This document shows, in pieces, positions 33,679 to 46,310 of a stretch of 64,000 nt of DNA. The position numbers and the translations under genes are program-made. Position 1 is the first letter of the stretch. Every line of letters begins with the position of its first letter. The stretch is from Astrothelium macrocarpum (Eukaryota > Ascomycota > Dothideomycetes > Trypetheliales > Trypetheliaceae): the NCBI GenBank assembly GCA_021030915.1, contig JAGEMR010000120.1:1-64000 (forward strand). The letters run 5' to 3'. A model generated the notes under the pieces. The model did no database searches, had not been told where the DNA came from, and saw only the letters and a program-made list of their open reading frames with translations.

Positions 33679-35059
33679 TCACGCCATCTTCTCCAACGTC
33701 ATCACAAGCTCGGTCTTCTTATGCTTCAAACTCCCAGAAACTCTTTTCCTATCTCCAATGGCCCACAACCTCCAAACCAGGGTCACAATAAGTGTAAGAG
33801 GTATTGCGACTGCGAAATAGATCCACAAAGCTTCTGGCACTCGGCGGACTGTATTTGTGCTCCAGTCAAAGAACGACATACTGAAAAAGGACTGGTTGAC
33901 TTGATTAGCGGTCCAATCTATGCTTTTTGGAGAGCGTTACTGTACAAAACGGGACACTCGAACTTACGCAGACAAAGGTTGCCGGCAAGAAGATGAGGGT
34001 CATAGCGGCAATCGTCTTCATGGAAGAGCTGTCATGAAGGGTAGCTTTTGTTAACGCCAAGGTGGCTTTGGTATCTCGTTGAGCAATAAGGTTGTTGAGC
34101 TAATTGTCTGTGTTTAGTTTGAATTTGTAAAAGAGACCCACAAGTGACTCACAGCAGTAAACTGGTTCCCGATTCGTCTTGGTAGTACACCTAAGTCATA
34201 CTGTGCAGTGTGGCTGAGCCTTCGTAACCAGGCAAATTTGCTAACTAGCACGCGGAATTCTTCGTTCGGCTTGTTTTGAAACGACTTTTTGAAGCTGTCG
34301 ATGAAATCTTGCACCACTATGAGTGCATTGGTCTCAAAGTGCCATCTCCTTTCGAGTTTAATCAGGCTCGCGTTGCACAAAGTTGTCTTGTGTACCAGGT
34401 CACTGAGGTCAGTATGCTGAGACTCTTCGGCAACAGCAGTCTCGATTTCGTCAACTCTTCTCATCAAATTGGCGAGGTCGCTGCAAGTTTGGTTAACATG
34501 ACGTTCCAAAAGAAGTGATGGAATGAAAATCATTGGAAGACTGGTCTCTCGGAATCGTCGTGGTATCCCTTCGCCAAAGAGATTCATCAATGGAAGCTCT
34601 TCAATTGGGTCGGAGGATAAGTATATACTCGTGAAGAATTTTCCGCCGCCTGGCTGGCCATGGGTGCGGGCTGACACTGAGAAGAACAGGCCCCCATCTC
34701 GAGGAGTTTGGAGGAAGAATCCTACTTTTATCAGTGGACGAACCCAAACTATGATGCTTTACCTACTCGGTGGCTCATCAAGATAAGTAGCACTGCCACT
34801 CCCATTTCGCCAGATAATATCAAAATCTCTGGGCGAGCCCACATTGTGACGAATGTCTCTGTGAGGTAAGGGTAGTTGGAATGACTGGCCTAAGAAGCCA
34901 TCGTTCCATTTGGGAATACTTTACAAGTTCAGTCTTAGCATTATCATGGGTTAAGTCAATTTACAGTATGCTAAGCGCAACCTCGCGATGCTGCTGATGC
35001 TCATATGGTATCTCAACGACACGATCTATGACGAGATCGGGCGATGAAAAATCGGACAT
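33679..35059 (-). CDS. CorA-like two-TM membrane protein (copy 1)
   Basis: Five exons (34965-35059, 34767-34918, 34153-34724, 33968-34099, 33679-33891) give 387 residues with phase kept at all four introns (46, 42, 53 and 76 bp). The soluble N-terminal domain has a helical second half. The C-terminus has the fungal CorA-like pattern: QRDTKATL helix, MKTIAAMTLIFLPATFVC as TM1, a short SFFSMSFFDW loop, then TM2 (about residues 345-367) and a basic tail. The GMN selectivity motif of true Mg2+ channels is absent, so transport is unproven. It lies 1.5 kb from the dual-kinase gene on the same strand. The 42-bp intron is the least certain. Confidence 0.8.
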
Positions 35060-36581
35060 GCTTCACTAAAATATCAACAGTCAGAGAAGAGATGTGTTCG
35101 TCTTCAATATTTGGTAGATGGCCAGATTAACGTACAGGATACACAGCTGTAATGAGATTCATATAGCATAAGGCGCGCAAAGAACATACGCACATAACCC
35201 GTAGAAGGGCTCTGGCTAATTCTGAGGACCGCACAAACCATAGGATGGTAGTGTAGTCTTTATTTACAAAATATGGAGTCTCTATATATTTGCCCGGGGC
35301 AGTGCAAGGCTGACGAAGAGAAGCTTGAGGCGCGCACAACGCGTCCCCCGGTTTCCGCTTTACGCGAACTTAACACGCAGCGTTTACGCGTAATTTATGA
35401 GTCTTCGTCTTTTGAAGAGAATATCTACGAGATTCAACGGGATCTTTACATAAAAACTCGTGTAAAAATTACAAGACTACCAAGATTTGGAAGTCTTGGC
35501 AGTTTGGGGGCCAATTGGGTACATGTTGTGACCCCTAATTTTTCCACCTATTCCATTCAACCCTCGCAAAGAAAGGCTTGCTCGCGATACGCTTCTGAGA
35601 CTCCTCTGCTACGCGCCGTTATTCGACAGAGCGTGAGCACGTCATATTGGTATCGCAAAATTGAATGGTCTCCAATTGTCACAACACCAACATCTTCGCG
35701 TCACGCGTGGTAAGTGACCAAGCTGAAGAAGGGACTATTTTTTTGCGAAGGAACTCTGCAGCACATGTTGTGTTTGTGTCTTGGCAAAGGACTTTTCGCT
35801 GGCCGTAAGATGGCTTCTATAAGGTATCTCTTTGTCTCGTCATCGGACTCAACGACATGGCTGAAATCTTGCGTACAACGAACCAGTCTGCTTAGCAAAC
35901 TACGAGTAGCCAGCACGCATGTCATCTTGTCAGGTGAACAGTGGGAGCGCGATTAAATACATAGGTGATGAAGCTGAATGTGGGGCAATTTGCTTTTGGC
36001 AACAGCATTGAAGATACATTCTAACAGACTGACCCCTTCATAGAAATAACTTCAAATCTGCAGTTGAAACGGGATAGCTCTTAAAGACGTGTGACAATGA
36101 GTCTCAAGCTCTGTTCTATCTGCGAATCCGCCCCTACTGGACCTCAGCGTCTTTGACAGGAGCAGCTTCATCATTGCTCACAAGAGTCGTTCCAAAAAGC
36201 ATTGGAGCTGGACTGCTTTATTTGCACTAGCATTTCTAACGTTGCCAGATTGCTGGGGAATTTTGGTCCATTTTTGGCTTAAACCGACACTGCTTTAGCA
36301 CCCTCGACCCGCCAAAACCGGGACTGGAGCGCAACCATGTCTAAGTTTGATAGAAATCTGATTTTCACGCTAACGGGCTGTTTTGACCTTTTAGTCCCCA
36401 TGGCCGATCTAGCCGTGGTACCTTAGAGGTAGCTTCCCACCAACAAATCTAGCGCAATTGTACTTGACTTATCTCGGCGAATAGATCGTCCGCCGCAAGG
36501 TTCGATAGCGTAGCGCCTTAAAAGGCCCTCTGATGCGGGTATTGCACTTCAAGGCATCAAATACTCATGTGGAGAGTAATG
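35060..36581. other. Intergenic with an unassigned 146-codon frame
   Basis: Between copy 1 of the CorA-like gene and the dual-kinase gene. An ATG-started plus-strand frame at 35273-35713 (146 codons) shows no family features and may be a decayed repeat. Nothing else supported. Confidence 0.35.
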
Positions 36582-39508
36582 CTAACGAAGTACCCTTGCG
36601 GAATCTTCAAGCCCTTCAACGACGGAACGCCGAAACTGAGCCATGACATCCATCTCCAATCCTCGAGCAAAACCTTCCGCACAGGATAGACAAAACTCCA
36701 CAGCTACGCGATACTTCTTGCCCATAGAAACTCCAAGCTGAGAAGCTGCGTGCTTGAGCAGCTGCTTCTTCACCTCTTCTGGGGAAGATCCGGGCTCGAG
36801 AGGCAGCTTTTTGATGATTCGGTCCAAATTCAACCAAAGACCAATCTCCAGAAGAATCAGACCCAAACTATAATAATCGAAGACGATTTCATATGGCTGC
36901 GGGTTGGATAAATACCTCGGATGCTGGTAGTCGCGCTGCCCAGTAATACTACTCGGCCCTTCGGTGAAGGCGCTCTCCTCATTCGGTCTGCTATACGCAA
37001 GTCCCGTCAGATACGGGCTCAAGATCGAATGCTTGAAGCGTCGAACCGGAGTGGCTTTCAGCCCGAAGAATATCACATTTGCTGCCGATATGTTTTTATG
37101 CAACCAGCCAATCTTATGAAAGCTGGAGACGGAGTCTGCAAGCTTGAAAGCTAGGTTAAAACGGTCATCAAGGTCAGGTTTGACATCGCCAATTTGCCGG
37201 AGTCGATCTGCAAGATTAAATGGTTCCAGCTCGTCCGTTCGATGGCTTGGTAGTGACGGAAAGTCGAAGACAAGTTTGTAGGAAAGGCGTCGTTGGTCAC
37301 AGTAAAATCCTATGCATTGGAGCACTCGAAACTCAAGCGTGGTCGGAGACGCCAGCATCTCTGCGATCTTCTCCACCCTCGATTGAAGCTCTCGAGCGTT
37401 TTCCTCAGTCCAGTGAGCCTCAATCTTTCGTGGCTCCACTATTACTGGTCGTGCTATGTCGTCTTCGTCACTATGCAATGTTGCTGAATCCTGCATTCCC
37501 ATGGATTTAACAAACCTGAGATTCTCAGACTGCAGCGACATGTCATTTTCGGCTGTCTTCGATGGGTCTATCACCAGACTTGCAGCAAACTTCAGACTGG
37601 CCAGGCGTCTAATGCTTTCATGAGCTGGGAAGCCCTGGAAGACACCTCTAAGGTTGTTTAATGTTTCCAAGTCTTCTGTGTCCAGCATACGAGACTCGAG
37701 CTCGCTTTGAATGTGTTTCCGCACCGGTGACTGGAGTGGTCCTATGAGGGCGTCATTGATTTGTCTCAACGCTTCGCCAAACAGTGTCGAGCATTGCTCC
37801 AAGGTATCCAAGTCTCTGTTCAACTGCTCCTCCATCATGGTTAATGCCCTGTCCCATTCTTCGAAAATGCTGTGATCTTCAAGCACCTGGTAGGAGGAGC
37901 CCTGTTCCTGGTCCCTACGCTTGCTGTCATATTCGTTCAACCCAATTACCTGCCCCCAGAGACGAAATCTTTCTGCTTCAACCTGGATATCAAGGATTTT
38001 GTATGAAGTCGCTAATGATGTGAAGGCTTTCCTGGCCGGAAGGTAGCGCGAAAGCATTGCAATGGCTCTCAATTCTACCACTACTTCTTTAGCATATGGG
38101 CGCCGAGACGGTTCGAGTTTTATAATTCTCTGACTCAGACTGATAAGAGCAGCGCGAGGAATGTCGATGTCTTGTTTTAGAGAATCCAGCCATTCTTGGA
38201 CTACTGGGTGTTTGTTGGGGCCGTCGCAGAACGTATACGTGATGTATCCAGCACGTTTCACTTTGCGCTTTAATTCGAAATCCTCAACGCCTTGGCGACC
38301 CTTTATCATAAACGTAATAATCTCAGCGATGATGCAGCCGAAGGACCATATATCGCTCTTCCTAGTCATTCTTCCTTTGGGCTGACCCTCAATCGACCAT
38401 TCACATTCTGGAGCTCGGTGATATCCACCGGCATGGTTGTATGAAGTTGAAGAACCTTCTTTTATATCAGTGAGCGTTGAGAGGCCAAAATCAGCTAAGA
38501 GAAGCTGCTCTTTGTCCACAAGAATGTTTCCTGGCTTGATGTCGCGATGGCATCCAATCAAGCTCAATTCCAAGTCATCAGACCAAAATTCGTGCAGTTT
38601 TTGGAGACCGGAAGCCAATCTACTAAGAGCAGCGTAGTATGAATAATCACTTGGGAACCAATGCTCTGGGGAATCTTCTTTGAAGAACTCGGCAAGATCC
38701 GACTCCATCCGCGGGAATATGAAGTTATAGGAACCCTCATGAGTATAGGATCCTAATAGCTCCACTATATTAGGATGGCGAATGCTATTCATGAGGTAAA
38801 GGATTCTTTGTTCCGCTTGAAAGGCTTTGAAATTTGCCTCCTCTTTTGCCAGATCTTGCTCTGCTGATGCCGATGTTACTAATTCCTTGCGCACTACCTT
38901 CAATACCTGGTACACTTATCTAAGAACTTACTGGATATGGAAGAGGGGAGGCCATAGGTCACACTTACATCAGCTTCAACCGATCCTAGTGACTGAGGCA
39001 CAATGTGCCTTGTATCCACGTTCAGTTCAAAAACCGTTCCAAACCCGCCTTTTCCTCTTTTCTTCACCTGAACAAACGGAAAGATAGTGTCATGATGCAG
39101 TAGTCTGTGTCCTCTATTCCGTGAAAAAACAGGTGCAATCACCTCCCATTGTCTTTCAGTGAACTCTGATGCCGAGTCTCCGATTATTTTTCGCAAAGTG
39201 GAATCCCTATTATCATCGAAGGGAAGTCTTGCATCGAACTTCTCACCAAGCAGTTGATCGTGCTCCACAAATTGAGATATTAGAGATCCTTGAGAAAGAA
39301 GGAGCAATATTGCGAACGTCTTTCTGCCTCCTCCTGTAATTCTTTCTAGTGCCTCTTTCTTTTCATAACTCTGAATGGGATACATCCAGATTTCGCGTTT
39401 TACAGCTGCAGAAGTAAGTACTGACTCGAGCATACCTTCCGGTATGAACCGCTTCCCATGGAGACCAATACGTCGAAGATCGAGCAGCTGCTTTCTGAGG
39501 TCCGCCAT
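36582..39508 (-). CDS. Protein kinase fused to C-terminal pseudokinase-like domain
   Basis: Two exons, 38969-39508 and 36582-38906, 954 residues. The 62-bp intron (GTAAGT...CCAG) splits the kinase N-lobe just before the ATP-binding lysine (VLKVV, Lys about 183). Residues 1-140 are a helical N-terminal region. The first kinase domain is complete: KRGKGGFGTVFEL glycine loop, CHRDIKPGN (catalytic Asp about 302), ADFGLS and APECEW. A helical linker of about 250 residues follows. The second half is a kinase-like fold in which HRD is replaced by HKN (WLHKNISAANVIFF), as in fungal HeLo/prion-associated kinase-like domains, so it is probably inactive. Likely Ser/Thr signalling in the cytosol; partners unknown. 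Confidence 0.85.
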
Positions 39509-40484
39509 TTACGATATCTTCTTTCACAGCTGGAATAAAACAGAACTACGCTGGAAGCTCAAATCAATTGAAAGTTATTGCGTTGCAAGCGCATTAACAG
39601 GAGACTCGTAGCTAGCGACGAGCCTGGATCTCAGTACACTTTCGTGACACAGAGCTTCACTGATTGCTGATTCTGACCGAATTGATCTCCTCCTACTTTG
39701 GTCAGACTTTCTCGCTACAATATGTAGCGCGTCACATTACAAACCTGTGTAAGCTTTCGCGGGATTACCAGAACAAAATTATATTCGCGCTCCTGCGATT
39801 TCGTTCAGTGAAACTGTCTCAGGACTCATGTCACACGCCTTGACTTACTTCCATTTCGTAATGATCGCCAAACAAGCGAATTAACAATGTCACAAGAAGC
39901 GATCTATTGATGTATCTCACTTCGATGGTTTGATTTTCCATTGTCTCAAATCTCGAATTATTAAGGATTAACTTGTTCAACTTTCAGCCCAGGCGGGGGC
40001 AGCATCCTTATATTCCTTTTTCCTCCTGCGTGCATGCACTAGTGATGTATTGTTCAGCTTATGTAGGGGTCGCCACCGACAGCGTGTCAGCCCCGCCGCC
40101 TTAGGCAGCAGAGAAACATAACTGACACCAGGCTGAGCCGGGCACAATGGTCGTACTGAATCGAATAAGCAGCTTGACTAGACTTCAAGCACTTCTTCCG
40201 TCAGTCTTCCAAGTAGAGATTTAAGTCAGGTCTGCGCAGCTGAGACACGGTATAACAAAAGTTCATGTGTGCCCAATTTCCCTCAGCTACAATAGCTTCC
40301 GATGCCTGCAGCCGATTGCTCAGCTTTGGATGCTGCCAGAATTTTTCGAGCAGACGGAATTAATCGGTTAGAGTCACGTTACACCCTGCGCTCGGCTCCT
40401 GGTAAGACTTTCCAATTTATCCACTTATACCAAGATCATGGCGTTTAGAGCGGTACAAGCCGTGGAACTACGCGCTTCTGACGA
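39509..40484. other. Divergent intergenic region
   Basis: About 1 kb between the dual-kinase start and the second CorA-like gene, which are transcribed away from each other. No gene or specific site recognised. Confidence 0.45.
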
Positions 40485-42119
40485 ATGGTAGAGATTGTTC
40501 GGGTGGTAAGTGAGGAAACGTTTCCCGAGATACCGCATTCCCTCCGAAAACATGTAAGCATATTGTAGATGAGCGAATAAGCTTTGGGATGTTGTTACAC
40601 AAAGGCTGAAGTCGTCCAGAAGCCGCAAGATATCGGACCGGATTTTGCCTAGTGAGCGAGATCATTACAGGCTACTATAATTCGCAAAATTTAACACTAC
40701 CGATCAGCATAATTCGACAGGAAAATTCGTGGGGACGCCTGCTCATAAGCTGCAATGTATTCCAAAAGATTTTGTCATATTATGATGTCTTCGCGCCGTA
40801 TCTACAGCACATTCAGGCGTTCGGATGGAAGAGCAACGATGATGAGCACGTTCGCAACGGGTACCAATGGCAAATCTCCGCCGAAGTCCGTAAATACGGT
40901 ATGGACCTTTCATATACAGCCGAGTTTCCAAGATGGTTTATCTATTGTTCGTCCTAACATGATCAGAATTTTGCTACAACCTCCGATATGTGGACAGGAA
41001 TCACAGGAGACAGTGTGACCCCTGGTCCATCCGCCAAGCTAGCATTTATGAGCAGCACCATCTCGATAAACAACAGTCCTTATGGATTGTCATAAGCCCT
41101 CATGAAGAGATTTGTAGCGCTGTGGAAGATACAATGCTGTTGCACGATCATACTAACCAAGAGAGAGAGCCAATGCAGTGCCACGCGAGGATAATGATAA
41201 TTGCTGAGCAAAGATGGCAGGAGTACGTCAGTGATCTACAAAAGCAACTTCACGATTTGGTATGAGATTTGACTTTATTCTCACTCCGTCAGCTCATAGA
41301 ACTTCAGGATGAGAAAGTTTGCTTTTCGCGTGTTGGGCCCACATCTAAGCATGATTATTCGGTTACTTTCGCGGACTGTCAACGACTCCAGCTAATCCGT
41401 AGGAAGCTAGTCAGAGTGCGCAATATACTTGCAAATAATATCGATTTGGCAAATGCGGCTCAACGCTACAGCCGCTATCTTGCAAGAATACAAAGACTCT
41501 CAAGTCAATCAACATGTGAAGATTTAAGTACCCATGTCAGCAGTCTGAGAGCTTGCCGGAGAGAAGTAATCTCCCATCTGGAGTACGCCGGTTGGACAGC
41601 AAACCTGGTAAGTATTACTCCACATATTCGAAAGTTCGAACGCACTGATTGACACATTTGCGCAGCTTGAGAAAATCCTGCAATTTCGGAGTGATCAAAC
41701 TGTGAAGATCAATAGCTTGGATCTGAGGCGAATCGCTCTCGAGAGCAAGAGCGAGAATGAGAATATGACAAGGCTTGCGGCGCAATCGGTTGCGGATTCG
41801 AAACTCCTCAAGGGAATGAGTATGCTGGCTACGGTGTACTTGCCAGCTACGCTGCTTGCGGCAAGGACTCCTACCAGCCAACGGAGGACCATGAAGCTAA
41901 TGATAAATATTTCAGACGATCTTCAGCTCCAACCTTGTGCAAATGCAAGAAATTGGGCAGCCTAAGCTGGGCAGCCACCTTGTCATCTCCTCCGGCTTCA
42001 GTATCTATATTGCTGTCACGGCCTCGGTGACGATTCCAACTGTGCTGTACATAGTTTGGCTTGCACGAAAGTCGCGTACTTCGGGCGATTCTTCAGATAG
42101 CAGAAAGCGCGATGAATAG
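40485..42119 (+). CDS. CorA-like two-TM membrane protein (copy 2)
   Basis: Exons from about 40650 are clear: to 40898, 40967-41259, 41308-41607, 41666-41860 and 41916-42119. Introns are 68, 48, 58 and 55 bp, all in phase; the last has a GC donor (GCAAGG...TTTCAG). The 5' end is unresolved: an ATG at 40485 opens a plausible first exon, but its junction to the 40650 exon is uncertain. The N-terminal domain has fungal CorA-like phrases (RQENSWGRL, CYNLRYVDRN, DPWSIRQ). It ends in VADSKLLKGMSMLATVYLPATLLA (TM1, split by the GC-AG intron), a short loop, TM2 and a basic tail. No GMN motif. It converges on the kinase-TPR gene. Confidence 0.75.
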
Positions 42120-42159
42120 AGTTTTTTTTTAGTTTTTTTTTTTTTTTGTTTTTTTGGCT
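42120..42159. other. T-tract between convergent genes
   Basis: Forty bases separate the stop codons of two converging genes, and most are T in three runs (about 42122-42130, 42133-42147 and 42150-42155). It probably serves both 3' ends; on the minus strand it reads as an A-tract right after the stop. Confidence 0.6.
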
Positions 42160-45066
42160 TCATTGAGGAGCACGCGACCGGCGCCGCTCCTCTTCAGTTG
42201 AAGATAACTCAAGATTTCGTTTTGCTACAAGGGTATGAGGATGTTCTTCACCGAATTGCTCTAAACGTATTTGTAGTACCTTAACCTGCAGTGCTCTAGA
42301 TTCCTCCGAGAGACCCCTTTTATTATAGACCGAAGCCAGATTACCAAGAACAATTGACAGCTCTGGGTTACCAGTTCGCCTCATAGTATCTGCGCAAGAT
42401 GTATATATATCTTGTGCTTCACTAAGCCGTCCTTGTTCGCGATAGAGCCGTGCGAGATTACACATTATCGTTGCGTTGTCGAATCGATTGGTATCCAAGA
42501 CCTTCTGAGAATTTTCCACCAGAGGCACAAGTATGGCTTCAGCCTTTTCCCAATCCTCAGTTTTGAAGTAAGCCGCTGCCAAATTAGAGCCAGCGACTAG
42601 AGTCAAGCTATGAGTTTTCCCAAGAGAACTCTCAGCAATCTCCATTGCGGCCTCGAGCTCCCGCACCGCGCCGGCCGCTTCTTGTGGTAATTCCATCATC
42701 TCATTGTGTATAGAGACGAGATTGCTGATTCCAATAATAGTGTCAACATGACTGTTCCCCAAAATCTTTTTAGCATTATCGGTGGCATGCTTTTGCACCG
42801 TAGCAGCATCATGCAACTTCCCTTGGTATCGATATGCGCCTGCTAGATTTCCCATTCTCACAAGCGTCTCTGCGTGTAACTCTCCAAGCACAGTGGTCGA
42901 CGCTGCTACCACCTTTTCTAGAATAGGCGTAGCCTTCTCGAATTTACCCTGATCCATGAAGACAGATGCCAGATTGGAGTAGCTGCGCAAAGTATAGTCG
43001 TGCTCCCAGCCCAGTTCTTCCTCCCGGGAGCTTGCGACGAATGAAAAGAGCTCGGCTGCTTTTTGATATTGACCCATCTCTCGATATGTGCTCCCAAGAT
43101 TGCTCTTATTTATGAGAGTATGGTACCCCGTTTCTCCAAGGGAGTTAGCGCGAACACGCACCAGCCATTCCATTACCTTTACGGAGTCACTGTAAAGGCC
43201 TTGATGGTGCAAAATTTCAGCTTGAACAGCCTTAAGTTGACAATGTATGTGATGGGATTCGCCGAATGTGCTCCGGACATCTGTGATCTCTCTCTCATAT
43301 TCTTGCTTGATCGCATTTATTTCTTGCTTCGGAAGTTCGCAATACAGAGTGGCCAGGTCCAGACCAATGATATGACCGCGTTCAATTGCCCGTCTAAAAC
43401 TGCTGTGTCTGTAGGCTGGGATACCATAATTGTCTTGAATAGTCTTTATGGAACGATCAATGGTGGTATTGCAGTCTGTGCACTTTCCAAGCAGAACTTC
43501 AAAGGCTTTAGCCTCATCCTTTGCTATCCCAAATCCTACCTTGTGACAGACAGCTAGCTGGAGCTGAGCTTTGTGTACAAGTGCGGGATCGATGTGATCG
43601 GAAGCGGATGCTCGATATTGTAGGCATTGGACGAGATGACTGCGAACACGGATATCAACCGCATAGAGTCGGGTGATCATTCCCAACATCTTCAGAAACT
43701 TTAGCACACTTTCCACTTCAGAACTAACACTGGCGAAAACCTACGTTAAATGCAGACTCGCAGTCCGATACAGTGAGCAGGGATTGGCTCGGTTTGACCG
43801 TTGAAGGGGCACTGACTTCATCTCAGAAATGTAGACGAGGTACAAAGAGAGGACAGAGCCATTGGTGCATACCTATTAGGCAAGAGAAGCTCCACTAGCC
43901 AATGAATATTTGGATGCTTGTCTTTCTCTATTGCATTACTGCTTCTCTCAAGTGTCTCTTCCAGTTCTCGCATCTGCACTGGCCCGAGCAACGAACACCT
44001 CTGGAGAGCGCGATTCCGGACGAAGGATTCGATATCGAGAGATCTGTCCCTAGGATCGAAGGCTAGAGTAGCGACGAAGAATAGCTTCAATCTTGATTTG
44101 TCTTCAACGCCGAAAGAATGTTCCGCTTCGATTAATGCTATCGCCCGCGATTGTACAGACTCCTTGACTACCTGCTGCTCCAATTGCTTTGTTGAAGGAA
44201 ACCCAGGCCGATCGTAGAGAAGTACCCAGAGACAAGTCAAGCCCAAAGAGTATATATCAGTCTTCTTTGCATCCTGAAAGTGCTCAAATCCTCGGTGATG
44301 CCATTCTGGAGCACACCAAGCCTGAGTCTTGGCTCTTGATTCAATATGGCCTTCGCCGGGACTTCTTATTGAGAATCCAAAGTCTGAAACTTTTGCTGTG
44401 TATATGCCGGGTGTATCCTCGGATACTAAGACGTTATCGGGTTTGATGTCTCCGTGAACGATGTCTGGAAGGAGTCAAGAACCGGTATTCCATTCAGCTT
44501 GTGCTTCCAGACTCACTACAAATGTGCATGTCCCTGATAGCCTGCACGATATCAGCACATAGTTTTAGCCGAACACTCATGCCTTGAGAGCCCTCAAGGC
44601 CTAACTTCAAGAATTGGACCAAGTTTCCGGCCGTATACTTCTCATATACAAGTACAGGAATGACATTGTTCTCTGGCAACACGTTCCAGCAGATACCTAT
44701 CAGGGGCACTATATTCGGATGGTCGTTCAATCGACTCTCACCACTTATCATGATCTCCGAGATCAATTCTTGGTACATGAGTGACGGGTCACGATCTTCA
44801 TCAAAAGTTTTAAATGCGAAGCTGGTTTGGAGTGACGCAACGGCTTGACGTATCTCGGCAGTGGTCCCCCTCCCCAGGCTCAGTAGCGCTGGTTGCCATG
44901 TCAGAGGGAGGAAGTCAATTTGAAGAAGTTGAGCGGCCCCAATAAACGCGATGAGATCGTAGCATATTGTATTCGAGGTACGTTGATTGATTGACGTCAG
45001 AGGCTCAGTCGTTGTCCATTGGCATATTTGCTCTGAATCAAGGTTGTGAGAGCTTTGACCTTCCAT
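42160..45066 (-). CDS. Protein kinase-TPR fusion protein
   Basis: Three exons, 44517-45066, 43873-44464 and 42160-43729, 903 residues; introns of 52 and 143 bp keep the frame. Residues about 62-330 are a kinase domain: LSLGRG loop, FAFKTF with the ATP-binding Lys86, VHGDIKPDN (HGD in place of HRD, Asp189 kept), SDFGFS and APEW, so it should be active. Residues about 400-900 hold Sel1-like helices and then a run of about nine TPRs of 42-residue type (motifs such as ALGNLASVYNKRG and LGNSHVDT). Kinase-TPR fusions are common accessory genes in Pezizomycotina; the TPR array probably recognises a partner. Cytosolic, no signal peptide. Gene complete. Confidence 0.85.
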
Positions 45067-45621
45067 TGCGAAGGGAAGGCTGAAAGAGATCTAGTTTCCC
45101 CATATCAGCGATGCTTCGTGAGAAAAAGCCCGTATTGGGAGTGAAACAGAATCCTGTCTTGCTTTGGTGAGCGTTGAGGCCATACCAACTACAAAACCAA
45201 GGCGATTGAAGTTTGAGAGATGAAGTTGTTGGTTGAGATTCCAGGTTAAAAGCAGCGGCGACTTGCTTCGCTTCAGTCGCCTCGAAGCCTTTTGAGTTGG
45301 TCAACCTGAGGCTCTCCCTTTGACTCTAACCTAATGCAGCGGCTCCCAGCCAACTTGGAAGTGCTGCACGGATATCAGCCAGTATATCATGCAGAATTGC
45401 CTTCAACAGCTGAATCTGCCTCATTTGGACTCTCATTTCTGATTGGGACGTCTTGTCTTGATTTGATATTGCTTGGTTGTTGCGAGCTACAGAAGTGCCT
45501 CGACGCAGGTTTTTTCTGGCCTGACACATGATTAGAACCCGAGCCAATCAAAAGTCTCCTTTCGCTGAGCTTGTTATTACGAGGCTTTTCAAAGACTGGG
45601 ATATCCTTGCAAATCACTAAC
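45067..45621. other. Intergenic, nothing recognised
   Basis: Upstream of two divergent reading directions (kinase-TPR and the wax-synthase-like remnant). Only chance frames. Confidence 0.4.
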
Positions 45622-46310
45622 ATGTCTCCACTAGCGCAGGTCCACTATGTGATCATGCAACCGTTGCTGACGCTACTGACTCAAATGGTCGTCATCGCCA
45701 TCACTAATGGGTTTATAGCTTGCTTTTTACGATACCGGATCCTCGTGCCGCTCATATTTGCCTGCTTCCCGTTGTTGTTGGTCCTCAAGAGCGTTGGATA
45801 TTACGATTGTTCGCCGCGTGCCATCTTTTTTGGTTTTGGAAGCCTGAGTGATTTACTGCAGTGCATTGAGCCGGTGTTTCTGAGTAAATGGGACTACGAC
45901 TCTCAAGGTTCGTCAGAGAAACACAATGACGAGCGTTATCAACCGCGCAGCCGACTGCTAACAGCCACCGAAAGTGTCTTCGGTCTCCATTCAACCTTCT
46001 CTTATCGATGTTGCGGAACTCCCTACGGGATTGAAAACGCACCACCATTCTGCTCTCACAATCCAACCTTGATGCAGACACGCGCTGAATTCTATATTCG
46101 AATTGTGCGCAAGGCTACAGTCTGTCATCTCGTTCTTGATCTTATCACTGCTACAGGTGATCCTTCAAAGAACCTTAAGATATTTGGACTAGATCATATC
46201 CCTTTTTTTTTCCCAATTAAGTGATATCACAACTGAAGAATTCATCATCCGAACCTTCACCTTCTTGTTCCGTGAGACTGGATCTTGCTGCTTGTTGAGT
46301 ACATTAGAAT
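45622..46310 (+). pseudogene. Wax-synthase-like membrane acyltransferase remnant
   Basis: From the ATG at 45622 the frame encodes about 200 residues. Three hydrophobic segments come first (around residues 5-60), then a region resembling the fungal wax-synthase/terpenoid acetyltransferase family (RSRLLTATESVFGL, a Phe/Trp-type strand, then a TRAEFYIRIVRKATVCHLVLDL helix). The frame ends at a T9 run (46203-46211); with one T fewer it continues into a further FIIRTFTFLF helix. The C-terminal half of the family, with its catalytic His, is missing, and TPR-like sequence follows. Probably a truncated pseudogene. Family assignment is moderate. Confidence 0.4.

Noticed and set aside
41260..41307. In-frame TGA in the second CorA-like gene taken as a nonsense mutation
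   Set aside because: A 48-bp phase-0 intron (GTATGA...TTCAG) removes it and restores the family spacing before DEKVCFSRVG.
42120..45066. Kinase-TPR gene as a processed retrocopy because of the A-tract after its stop
   Set aside because: The gene retains two introns, including one of 143 bp.
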